Shown here: piece after piece, positions 37,409 to 48,851 of the stretch
Numbering within the stretch: position 1 is the first letter of the stretch
Layout: each line of letters starts with the position of its first letter
DNA from: Tetrapisispora phaffii CBS 4417
Lineage: Eukaryota > Ascomycota > Saccharomycetes > Saccharomycetales > Saccharomycetaceae
Length of the DNA stretch: 64,000 nucleotides
Direction of reading: 5' to 3'
Assembly (NCBI RefSeq): GCF_000236905.1
Contig: NC_016530.1
Coordinates: 434,001 to 498,000 of the forward strand
Notes under the pieces: model-generated
The model's database searches: none
Told to the model about the DNA's origin: nothing
Seen by the model: the letters and a program-made list of their open reading frames with translations, nothing else
Program-made: the position numbers and the translations under genes

Positions 37409-38525
37409 TTTTTTCTTTGTATGTTTGCAGTAAAACCGTGTGCTGTACCTGGCAGGAAAGGAAACAACGAAAAAACTAGATATGCAGTTGGTATTCGCTT
37501 AGTGTTTTCCTTTGCACATTGCAAGATCAATTACTCAACTCTTCTTCAAATAATTCATTTCATACCAATATGCTGTTTTAGTTTATATTCTATTCTCTCT
37601 CTTGCTGCTATAAAACATTCTTGTTAATTTGATGGCAGATGAAATGAAATATCAGTCACGTGCAAACCATCGCTTAATACGAACATTGAAATATACTAAC
37701 ATCCGGGTAATAAAACACATACAGTAGTTAACACTCCCGTGTACAGTCTAGTCCGTCTGAGTATGTCAATATTAGCAATTGTTCCTCTAGTTCCCATCCA
37801 ACACACATAGAAGAACATGCAGGTTTAACCAAACTCACCGACACAGATGCTCGTACACGTTTCACCACCAACCCATTCCCTCTCTTACAACACGACCTCT
37901 TAATCGTTGGAATAAGAAATGGAAACGGAAATACCAAACCGGGAAGTTACCGCAAAGGGTTAACACATCAATACATTTTTCTTCTTGCGATTTCAACGAG
38001 AGTGCTCATCGCAATGTAACCAAAGTTCCTAGGAAATGCAAAACCGACAAAGTAAACTCACTTGACCCAAGTAGACCAAGTCAGCATAATCGTTACTCCT
38101 GCCACCCACTGGAGACAATAATCCTACACATAGGCATGTTGACAACTTGTCTGTTCATGTTCACTTCGAACAGGGATTATGTTTGGTGAATTTCTTCAAG
38201 AATTGAACCGAAGAGATGTCTTTATTTCGAAATCTTTAGTATTTTTAATGTTTGTGAGGGTATTTATCAGGAAGAAGGTAATAACATGGTGTTCATACTT
38301 GGTTATCTCTGGAGAGGATGGACCCTATATTGATTTTTCAATACCCTATATTTTATTTCTGTTTCTAGCTCATTGAAAATTTGAATCTACCTAAAGGTAG
38401 ATTCGTCTATCTTTATATATATATACATATACATATATATATATGTAATTATGCTATCAAGCAAAGTAGTCTTTTCTTGTGCCTTGCAAAAGTGATCCAA
38501 GCGATTGAAAACGAATCAAAGCACT
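37409..38525. promoter_or_regulatory. divergent SNF6 / YHL026C-homologue intergenic region with a Reb1 site
   Basis: About 1.1 kb. A Reb1 site (CCGGGTAA on this strand, TTACCCGG on the other) is at 37703-37710 and a CACGTG lies near 37657-37662, both suited to a nucleosome-free divergent promoter. An AT-repeat (about 38415-38445) lies close to the right-hand gene. The 65-codon frame at 38179 matches nothing known. Confidence 0.55.
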
Positions 38526-39365
38526 ATGGGGCTAAAAAATCATTTGTTCACTTTCTACTATGTTGTGCTATTACAAGGTGTCATCTCTGGTATAATCAGT
38601 GGTGGCGTGGAATTTGCAATTGCGTATGGTATGTACCAGAAATCAAAGAATTTGGTCACTTTATGGGCTTTTCCAAATACTTTTTCTGGTGACTGTGCCT
38701 TGACTTTATTTATTCAAGTAGGTGTCACTTGGGTAACACAAGAGCTTATTGTGGGCTGGGATTGCTACAGGACAAATAACGAAATTATAAAGTTGCCTGA
38801 CTTTTTATTGGCGGAAAAACCAAGAAATTGGTTTGCATTCTTGTATTTTGAAGTTAACAGAGGTTTAATTTACAAAGATTATGAAGAAAAACCAACTTTG
38901 AAAATGTATCTAAGGAAAAATTTTGCTCCTTACATTAAAAGTAGAGGAAATTTCGTCAATTTTTGTGCATGGATAGTCAATAGAGCCATCAGAGGTTTAA
39001 TATTTGGTGTTGCTTTATTTTTAATTGTCTGGCCAGTCACAATGGGAATCATGGCTGGCATTGGTCATAGAATTTATGGACATGATTATTACTTTAATAA
39101 TTACCCCACTCCTCAGATCGCAAAGTTAATCTATGGGTTTGTCATCGGTTTAATAACTTCTCCAGTGTGCAGTATGGTGGTCATTTTAAGAAATTATTTT
39201 TACATTGATAATATCGAGAATTCCAGTAATTTCAAAGGATACATTGCCACGGTGAATTTGGGAGAAGAGACACTGGGTGGAGAAAGAGATTTAGAAAAAC
39301 ACTCCTCCAGTTCAGAAACTCCAGCATTGCTTGACGACGAACCATCTGTCCCTGTGGTAGCATAA
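38526..39365 (+). CDS. conserved membrane protein of unknown function (YHL026C homologue)
   Basis: 279 residues from the first ATG (38526, MGLKNHLFTFYYVVL); the upstream in-frame codons have no ATG. Four hydrophobic segments are visible: about 8-32 (YYVVLLQGVISGIISGGVEFAIAYG), 48-70, 155-185 (AIRGLIFGVALFLIVWPVTMG) and 205-230 (LIYGFVIGLITSPVCSMVVIL). The C terminus is short and acidic. Size, topology and position next to SNF6 match S. cerevisiae YHL026C, whose function is not established. Topology suggests an internal or plasma-membrane protein. Confidence 0.75.
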   Translation: MGLKNHLFTFYYVVLLQGVISGIISGGVEFAIAYGMYQKSKNLVTLWAFPNTFSGDCALTLFIQVGVTWVTQELIVGWDCYRTNNEIIKLPDFLLAEKPRNWFAFLYFEVNRGLIYKDYEEKPTLKMYLRKNFAPYIKSRGNFVNFCAWIVNRAIRGLIFGVALFLIVWPVTMGIMAGIGHRIYGHDYYFNNYPTPQIAKLIYGFVIGLITSPVCSMVVILRNYFYIDNIENSSNFKGYIATVNLGEETLGGERDLEKHSSSSETPALLDDEPSVPVVA

Positions 39366-39610
39366 ATACTCGTTACGGAGAAAGTAACTGATATAACCAG
39401 GAAGAAAATAGCCAGGACGGTACACTGGATGAAAGTTTAACATAAAGGAAATGTTTGCATTACGGCATAATGCCAATAATTTAAATTAGCGAGGAAATCG
39501 TTATCAACTTCGTGCCAAATGTAATATTTAGGCATGGTTACAATTTATTCTTTGTTCAATGCATATTTTGATAACATATATTCTCGTGGAAACCCTGATA
39601 CCTCAAAAAT

Positions 39611-39682
39611 AACCTAATAACCTAATAACCTAATAAACTAATAACCTAATAACCTAATAAACTAATAAACTAATAAACTAAT
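39611..39682. repeat. nine tandem copies of an 8-bp unit
   Basis: Nine consecutive copies of AACCTAAT or its variant AAACTAAT, between the YHL026C homologue and RIX7. The order of the two variants suggests growth by unequal exchange or slippage. Confidence 0.95.
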
Positions 39683-39799
39683 ATAATAATATAAACTTTA
39701 ATACAGCATGTGTATACCTTTATAACTAGTATGCAGTTTCGATATATTATCAATTACGATTACCCGGTAATAAATATATTCGCAATTTTACCTTCGAAA

Positions 39800-39842
39800 A
39801 AAATTTCAAAAGTCATCTCATCTCATCTCATCTCATCTCATC
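39800..39842. promoter_or_regulatory. RIX7 promoter: RRPE-like element plus six tandem PAC-like cores
   Basis: A run AAAAAAATTTCAAAA (from about 39797), similar to the RRPE element, is followed by six copies of TCATC at 39813-39842, which read GATGA/GATGAG on the other strand, the core of the PAC motif. RRPE and PAC together mark yeast ribosome-biogenesis promoters. The site lies about 130-170 bp upstream of the RIX7 ATG. Confidence 0.6.
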
Positions 39843-39968
39843 TGAATATATATGAAGGTTATATGTTTGAGAATATATCTTCGAACTTTGAATAAAATCA
39901 GATTCTAGCAATACTCAAGATATTACAATTTCATTTAAGCAATTTGAAGAGAACTTGCTAGAAATAGG

Positions 39969-42431
39969 ATGGCTAAGCCAAGCAACAAGAGAGGATCTCT
40001 AACGAACTCGTTAGATAGTAAAGTGTCTGATTTGATCTATAGATTATTAGAAGAAAAAAGTCTAGAAAAGAAGAGACAATCTGATGACGTCGAAAATGTT
40101 GCTGTCATGTTCTTTGCTAAGGACTTAGGTATCAATGAAATATTCGTATTTTGTCAATCAAAAGATTTATCCATGTTAAGAGTTAAAAAAATTATTCTAC
40201 AAAAGACTATTGAGAAAGTATTAAAACAAATAATCTTAGAAGAGGAAGAAGAATTTTCTTCATGCCCACAATATAATAAGACCGAAGATAATGAAGAAGT
40301 TGATACAGAGCAACTATTAGCTGAAAAAAATATGATGATTGTCCAAGATACAAATGACATGAACAATAGTATTATCAGTCAATGGTCTGCCTCATCAGTT
40401 TCGGTTTCTAAAGTTGGAACTGAGACACCAGAAACTCAGCTTAACGGTGATACAGAATCTAACAGTAAGAAGAGATCTAGGGATGGTTCAAACAAACCAA
40501 AAAGACAAAAAACCAAAGAAGACAGAAACCCACCAACTTCTTTATTGAGTAATTTAGGTGGGATGGATGATGTAATCGCCCAGTTAATGGAACTTATAGG
40601 ACTTCCAATTCTTCATCCCGAAATATATATATCTACCGGTGTTGAACCACCTAGAGGTGTATTACTACATGGGCCACCAGGTTGTGGTAAAACTTCAATT
40701 GCCAATGCACTAGCTGGTGAACTACAAGTGCCCTTTATCTCTATATCTGCACCATCTGTAGTAAGTGGTATGTCTGGTGAGAGTGAAAAGAAAATTAGAG
40801 AATTATTTGATGAGGCAAAATCTTTGGCTCCTTGTTTGATGTTCTTCGATGAAATAGACGCCATTACTCCAAAACGTGATGGGGGAGCTCAGAGAGAAAT
40901 GGAGAGAAGAATTGTTGCCCAGTTATTAACTGCAATGGATGAACTATCGATGGAGAAAACAGGTGGTAAGCCAGTTATTGTCATTGGTGCGACAAATAGA
41001 CCGGATTCTTTAGATGCTGCATTGAGAAGAGCGGGTAGATTCGACAGAGAAATATGTTTAAATGTTCCAAATGAAGTTTCTAGGCTACATATTTTAAAGA
41101 AAATGTCAGAACACTTGAAAATTAAAGGTGAAATTGATTATTTGAAATTAGCAAAGTTAACACCAGGATTCGTTGGTGCAGATTTGAAAGCATTAGTAAC
41201 AGCAGCCGGTACATGTGCAATCAAACGTATTTTTCAATCTTATGCTGAACTGGAAGAGAAACAAATTTCTACCACTTCTGATAGTATGGAAATTGATGAG
41301 AAAACCCCAAACCAGCAAACCGATGATGAATTGGAATTAAAAAATACGGCTAACATGATAGATCCTTTATCATTATCAACAATCCAGAAGTTCATAAAAG
41401 CATACCCAGAACCTCTACAAGATGAACAATTAAATGATCTAACTATAATATATGAAGATTTTTTGAAGGCATTACCAACAATTCAACCTACAGCAAAAAG
41501 AGAAGGTTTTGCTACTGTACCCGACGTGACATGGGCCAGTGTTGGTGCATTAGGTAACATCCGTATCGAACTGAATATGGCTATTGTTCAACCAATCAAA
41601 AGACCAGAACTATACGAGAAAGTTGGTATAAGTGCACCAGCTGGGGTTTTATTATGGGGCCCACCGGGATGCGGTAAGACATTACTTGCTAAAGCAGTTG
41701 CTAATGAATCTCGTGCTAACTTCATCTCTATTAAAGGTCCCGAGTTGTTAAACAAATATGTTGGTGAATCCGAAAGAGCAATTAGACAAGTATTTACAAG
41801 AGCGAGAGCTTCTGTTCCTTGTGTAATCTTTTTTGACGAATTAGATGCATTAGTACCAAGAAGAGATGCATCATTATCTGAATCTTCATCGAGAGTAGTT
41901 AATACATTATTAACCGAGTTAGACGGTTTGAATGATAGAAATGGTATTTTTGTGATAGGCGCTACAAATAGACCTGATATGATAGATCCTGCGATGTTGA
42001 GACCTGGAAGATTGGATAAAACGCTATTCATAGAATTACCAAACTTCCAAGAAAAACTTGATATTATCAATACCATTACAAAGGTAAATGGAACACCTCT
42101 TGATGACAGTGTTAATCTAAGTGAAATAATTAGGGATGATCGTTGTAAAAATTTTTCAGGTGCTGATTTAGCTTCATTAGTTAGAGAAAGTTCAGTTCTT
42201 GCTTTAAAGAGAAGCTTTTTTAAAACAGATGAACTTGACTCGGTTGCAAGTAATAATTTAGATAAAGAGTTTAAAGATTTAACTGTGGGTGTTCAATCAG
42301 AAAAAATCCTTGTTACTAAAAGTGACTTTAACAATGCATTACGAAAGATCAAACCTTCTGTGAGTGACAGGGATAGGTTGAAATACGATAGATTGAACAA
42401 AAAATGGGATGGAATGATGAGCAGGAAATAA
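39969..42431 (+). CDS. RIX7: AAA ATPase Rix7 (NVL family), 60S pre-ribosome remodelling
   Basis: 820 residues (S. cerevisiae 837) with an N-terminal regulatory domain and a basic linker with nuclear-localisation signals (SKKRSRDGSNKPKRQK, about 160-180). Two AAA domains follow: Walker A GPPGCGKTSIANAL (about 235) with Walker B MFFDEIDAI, and Walker A GPPGCGKTLLAKAV (about 563) with Walker B IFFDELDAL and GATNRPD sensor motifs in both. Rix7 works in the nucleolus, extracting Nsa1 from pre-60S particles. The S/T-D/E-rich segment near 435-455 lies between the two rings. YLL034C homologue, convergent with GRC3. Confidence 0.96.
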   Translation: MAKPSNKRGSLTNSLDSKVSDLIYRLLEEKSLEKKRQSDDVENVAVMFFAKDLGINEIFVFCQSKDLSMLRVKKIILQKTIEKVLKQIILEEEEEFSSCPQYNKTEDNEEVDTEQLLAEKNMMIVQDTNDMNNSIISQWSASSVSVSKVGTETPETQLNGDTESNSKKRSRDGSNKPKRQKTKEDRNPPTSLLSNLGGMDDVIAQLMELIGLPILHPEIYISTGVEPPRGVLLHGPPGCGKTSIANALAGELQVPFISISAPSVVSGMSGESEKKIRELFDEAKSLAPCLMFFDEIDAITPKRDGGAQREMERRIVAQLLTAMDELSMEKTGGKPVIVIGATNRPDSLDAALRRAGRFDREICLNVPNEVSRLHILKKMSEHLKIKGEIDYLKLAKLTPGFVGADLKALVTAAGTCAIKRIFQSYAELEEKQISTTSDSMEIDEKTPNQQTDDELELKNTANMIDPLSLSTIQKFIKAYPEPLQDEQLNDLTIIYEDFLKALPTIQPTAKREGFATVPDVTWASVGALGNIRIELNMAIVQPIKRPELYEKVGISAPAGVLLWGPPGCGKTLLAKAVANESRANFISIKGPELLNKYVGESERAIRQVFTRARASVPCVIFFDELDALVPRRDASLSESSSRVVNTLLTELDGLNDRNGIFVIGATNRPDMIDPAMLRPGRLDKTLFIELPNFQEKLDIINTITKVNGTPLDDSVNLSEIIRDDRCKNFSGADLASLVRESSVLALKRSFFKTDELDSVASNNLDKEFKDLTVGVQSEKILVTKSDFNNALRKIKPSVSDRDRLKYDRLNKKWDGMMSRK

Positions 42432-42535
42432 AAGAAGATGATGACAACGAGAAAAAATAAAATCATTGTTTTAAGTAAATGCATACCTATAAAATTCTAA
42501 ATAATAAATAATATAATGAATTATAATAGATGTCA

Positions 42536-44470
42536 TCATTTCATGCGATGACCACGCCTTTTTATATTTTTACGTACTTTCCAAACATGTTCATGTTTTT
42601 TTCTAGTAGCAGCTGAAAGAAAAGGTTTATTTACATTTTCATAATTTTTGATATTGACATTCAACTCTTGAATAGGCGTTTCAGTCTTTTTCCTTTCGAT
42701 TATTAAAGTTTTATTAATGTTGTCAGATAATAGCTTCCTTTTAGTTCCTGGTATATATATGTTCAATATACTTTTTTTAATATCAATAGAATGGATTAAA
42801 GCTAATGTCAAAAATTTCATATTGTGCAATCTCTTTTTAATAATTGGAAAGGAGCCTTCAAATTCTACCGCATTGCCGTTAAACGTTTCACATGTGTTTA
42901 TTGCAACTATAGTTCCTACTAATGAATTTTCAATATCTTCTTTATTTAAGTTTGAGAATTCTTCCAAAAATTGAATTCCTGTAATGCCAGAATGACCATA
43001 TGAAATTTGTAAAGGTGCTTTATGAACCAAAGGTTCAAAATCGAAATCAGTTTCATAATTGGAACAAGAAATTGCATGCAAATGAGTAAGTAATTTATAT
43101 GTCCTTATATGAGATGCGGCTAAACTACTATGGACCTTTTCAGAAGGGTTCTGAGAGTGAGCATTAATCTTAAAAACAAAAGGTCGAGTAGTTTCTCCAT
43201 AACTATCAACTTCATACTCTGCAGGTATTTTAATTTCTTCAGTATTGTTCTTCGAACTATTTGTTTCTAAAATAACAATATGAGTAGGTTTATAATTGTT
43301 TATAATATAGTTTACAACAACCGTACCAAATCCCTTAATCCAACCTGGCATGTTTATAACTGATGTAGCATTCTTAATGTTATTTTCAAAAGATTCAAGC
43401 AATTTCCTTATTGAAGCTAAATATTCATTAGGAAAATCTTGGGGTGAGGATGATCCAAGATATATTTGTTTTATCATTTCAATGTCATTCCTGATGAAAG
43501 CATGGCCAAGCATGCGATTCCGGACTGACATCTTGCTTAATGAAATGCATTCGGGATCTGAAACTTCAGGTTGGCCAGGATCTGTATCAAAGTAATAGAT
43601 GTCTTCAGTTTTTTTCTTTTTCAGAGATTCAGCTTTGAAATTTTCCAATAATATTCTTAGAAAACTTGATTTACCAGTATTTTTCCCTCCTAAAACTAAT
43701 ATTCTCAATTCAGTTTTATACTCCTTGAAATCTCTAGTTATCATCTCCATGACTGAATTCCATTCCTGATTTATTGATAATTTATTAAAATGGTCACTAA
43801 ATTCATTCAGAATTGTAAATGTGTATTTTTTAGAGCTACCATTGTGACATAACTTCTTATCATTCCAAAAACCTGCAAATTCAGGATATAATCTAGAGCT
43901 TTCTAACGCTAGTTCTTTATTACTATTGGATATCTTAACAATACAGGTGAATTCTTTTAAATAAAGTTCAACAATATCTCTATACTCTTCCTCTATGTGT
44001 ATATATTCATTCCATCCTGAAAAATATGAACTCTGAATGGCAGCAATAGAGGACACTAGAGGATGCCATACGGTAAATCCAGATGTTGATGAATCATAGT
44101 GATTATTATTATAAACTATACCACCTTTAATTATTTGCAATCGAAAAATACCAGATATATATAGCATTTGTTTTTTAGCTAAGCCAATTATCATGCTATC
44201 ATTTTGGTCACGTAATTTAAATATATTATTGTTCAGTTTAGGATCAAAAAATTGAAATTTATTTTTTGATAAAGGCTTAGTTATATTTTGGTCCTTTGAT
44301 GTGTAAGTATTATCGTGTGCTTCATATTCTTCTTTATCACTATCATTCGCTTCATTTATAAAATCTATAGGTTCCCTTGAAACTTCTGTCGAAGAGCCAA
44401 TGAATTCGTCACTTGAATCGCCAGAATCTTCATTCGTGTAACTCAATATATTCAAACTATCACCATTCAT
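42536..44470 (-). CDS. GRC3: polynucleotide 5'-kinase Grc3
   Basis: 644 residues (S. cerevisiae 632). Central P-loop GGKNTGKSSFL (about residues 259-269), then YYFDTDPGQPEVSDPECISL, which carries the Walker-B/lid-region motif DxDxGQ of the Grc3/Clp1 kinase family. The N terminus is acidic and the end is basic (VRKNIKRRGHRMK), fitting a nucleolar protein. With Las1, Grc3 processes ITS2: Las1 cuts and Grc3 phosphorylates the 5' end of the 26S product. It is adjacent to RIX7 as in YLL034C-YLL035W, so two 60S factors are neighbours. Confidence 0.93.
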   Translation of the reverse strand: MNGDSLNILSYTNEDSGDSSDEFIGSSTEVSREPIDFINEANDSDKEEYEAHDNTYTSKDQNITKPLSKNKFQFFDPKLNNNIFKLRDQNDSMIIGLAKKQMLYISGIFRLQIIKGGIVYNNNHYDSSTSGFTVWHPLVSSIAAIQSSYFSGWNEYIHIEEEYRDIVELYLKEFTCIVKISNSNKELALESSRLYPEFAGFWNDKKLCHNGSSKKYTFTILNEFSDHFNKLSINQEWNSVMEMITRDFKEYKTELRILVLGGKNTGKSSFLRILLENFKAESLKKKKTEDIYYFDTDPGQPEVSDPECISLSKMSVRNRMLGHAFIRNDIEMIKQIYLGSSSPQDFPNEYLASIRKLLESFENNIKNATSVINMPGWIKGFGTVVVNYIINNYKPTHIVILETNSSKNNTEEIKIPAEYEVDSYGETTRPFVFKINAHSQNPSEKVHSSLAASHIRTYKLLTHLHAISCSNYETDFDFEPLVHKAPLQISYGHSGITGIQFLEEFSNLNKEDIENSLVGTIVAINTCETFNGNAVEFEGSFPIIKKRLHNMKFLTLALIHSIDIKKSILNIYIPGTKRKLLSDNINKTLIIERKKTETPIQELNVNIKNYENVNKPFLSAATRKKHEHVWKVRKNIKRRGHRMK

Positions 44471-44578
44471 TTACTTATGAGTCTTGTTATTTTTGATACT
44501 TTATGAAGCATAGACGAGGAAATCATTTTGATTCTATATAAATTATCAATGTTTTTTAACCAAATAGTTTTAATGTTT

Positions 44579-44619
44579 TGAAATTTTTGATGAGATGAGC
44601 TTTCTGATGAAATTTTTCA
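44579..44619. promoter_or_regulatory. GRC3 promoter RRPE-PAC-RRPE module
   Basis: TGAAATTTTTGA (44579-44590), GATGAGATGAGCT (44589-44601) and TGAAATTTTTCA (44608-44619) lie 109-150 bp upstream of the GRC3 start. TGAAATTTTT is the RRPE element and GATGAGCT is the PAC element of ribosome-biogenesis genes. Confidence 0.72.
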
Positions 44620-44931
44620 ATTCTGACTACGGCGCTTAAAGAAAATACTTTAAGATAAATGATTATACTGAGTTAATAAGTTACATCACCTTAGAACAAA
44701 CATTCATTATTCCTCATTATGATGAATAAATTATTAAATTATTATAAGTTATGTTAGTTACTTAATACTTAAAAACGATTATTTATTACTTAGATTTTCA
44801 ATAGACCTCAAACTTATAGATACTATATTGTTTTCAGTGAACAAAATGCAGATGTGAGTTTCAATTTCTGCATATTCTTTTTTGACCTACCAGGGTTATA
44901 TTTATTTACATTTATCAAACATTTAAATCTA
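44620..44931. other. intergenic GRC3 / WSC4
   Basis: About 310 bp of AT-rich sequence upstream of the GRC3 promoter module and downstream of WSC4. Nothing assigned. Confidence 0.45.
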
Positions 44932-46191
44932 TTACTCGTTTGTCACTTTTAAGAATTTTCGTGAGTAGTCGATGTCATCAGCTAAAGAAACGCCCGAATT
45001 GCTGATCTCAGCATTAGCGAATACTCTAGATGGATCAAGTCGAGAATCCACGATGTCTGAAGAAGTGTCACTCGATTCGAATATTTTGGTCGATCTTCTC
45101 GATTTATAGTAGAAAGGATCCTTTTCTATATCTCCATGTTCAAATAAATGAAAGTTACTGGTCCGGTCAATTGGTGAGACTGCTTCGAAGTACTCCTTTT
45201 CAAAATCTCTTTGTTTTTTCTTTGGTTTCCAAATAACGAACCAAAACACCAATAGTAATATAATTAATACTACGACACCTATAGGAACAAATGTTCCCGC
45301 CACTTTCCCTGGTGAATCCCAATAGCCAGTATTGGACTTAGATGCACTGCTTGTTATGTCATTATTAGAACTACCAGTCGTGCCTGTAGAACTGGGTGCT
45401 GTCAAAGAACTCGTGAATATAGTAGTTACTAACGTACTTGCATAGGCATGGGACACTGTTTGATTGGATAGCGTCACATATGAGTACACAATTGAAGTCG
45501 TCACGACCTCGGAGTATTCTGACTGATAATAAAGAGAACTGCTTGTGGGAAGAGACTCTGTAATAGTCTCTATATTACTCGAAGTTTGACTACTAGTAAA
45601 AGAGGGAAAAGTGGATGTTATAAGACTACTGCTTGAATATGTTATTAAAGATGAAGTACTGGAGGTCGCACTGGTAGCAGAACTGGAGGCAGTTCTAGTA
45701 GTAGTACTAGAGGTAGTAGCCGAATTAATATCAGAGCTAGAGCGAGAACCAGAAGAAGAAGCTACTGTAGATAATGAAGTTGATTCATCAGTGGAAGATC
45801 TTGAGTTAGTCGACAAAGCTGAGTTTGAACTAAAACCAAAACTATAATCCAACATAATATAACCAAACAAATCACTATTTGAATTACCACAATTTTCAAC
45901 ATCATACCCTGGACATCCCACATTGCAGTTATCTACAGACACTTGCTGAGATCTACTTGGCAGTGAGTCAGCACACCAACAGTTGCTACCTTGAACGACA
46001 CCATATACATAGCGACTTCCATTATCATTCAAATTTTTACAGTAATCTGAACAAGCACCGATACTTTGATAACTATTATAATGCTTAGTACTCAAGTCCC
46101 CTGAATTACCTGAAGCACAATAATCTTGCTGGAGTGAGTTAGCGAGAGTGAATGAGTACGACATTGTAAGTAACCATATCAAGACTAGCAT
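44932..46191 (-). CDS. WSC4: WSC-family cell-surface stress sensor (Wsc4-like)
   Basis: I start at the ATG at 46189-46191 (MLVLIWLLTMSYSFTLANS), which gives a clean signal peptide; the frame upstream has no other ATG. 419 residues. The WSC domain (about 20-110) has the expected Cys set: DYCASG, IGACSDYC, GSNCWCADSLP, DNCNVGCPG, ENCG. A long Ser/Thr-rich mannosylated stem follows (about 120-285), then one membrane segment (about 298-320, VPIGVVVLIILLLVFWFVIW) and a cytosolic tail of about 100 residues with a basic start (KPKKKQR). Wsc sensors signal cell-wall and other stress to Rho1-Pkc1. The paralogue is chosen by synteny (YHL028W). Confidence 0.85.
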   Translation of the reverse strand: MLVLIWLLTMSYSFTLANSLQQDYCASGNSGDLSTKHYNSYQSIGACSDYCKNLNDNGSRYVYGVVQGSNCWCADSLPSRSQQVSVDNCNVGCPGYDVENCGNSNSDLFGYIMLDYSFGFSSNSALSTNSRSSTDESTSLSTVASSSGSRSSSDINSATTSSTTTRTASSSATSATSSTSSLITYSSSSLITSTFPSFTSSQTSSNIETITESLPTSSSLYYQSEYSEVVTTSIVYSYVTLSNQTVSHAYASTLVTTIFTSSLTAPSSTGTTGSSNNDITSSASKSNTGYWDSPGKVAGTFVPIGVVVLIILLLVFWFVIWKPKKKQRDFEKEYFEAVSPIDRTSNFHLFEHGDIEKDPFYYKSRRSTKIFESSDTSSDIVDSRLDPSRVFANAEISNSGVSLADDIDYSRKFLKVTNE

Positions 46192-48490
<2,299 letters not shown>

Positions 48491-48851
48491 AGGAACATTC
48501 AATGAAGGTCATAAAAGTTTTTTGAAATACCACATAGCTTCTCTTCAACTGTATATATATGATCATTCGCGGGACTAAAAGCACATTTTGGGTATAAGCT
48601 CTCAGGTTATAGAGTTTTATTCAAGTAATTTTTTTTTTCTTTTTTTTGCGTGTTGATATTGATATCAGTACTTACATCAAATTTAAGAATTTGGCAATCA
48701 AATACATTAACTAAATATATTGTTTATAAATACTAATACAAAAATCAATTATCGTTCACCTAACATTTTATTTTAATAGCGTTTAATAGTTAAACGAAAT
48801 TATATTTAAGCTTCTTAAATATAAAATGGCACATTCATTATAAGTATCATT
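48491..48851. other. convergent intergenic region UBI4 / ECM29
   Basis: About 360 bp, AT-rich, with a T-run at about 48630-48648. Nothing else assigned. Confidence 0.5.
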
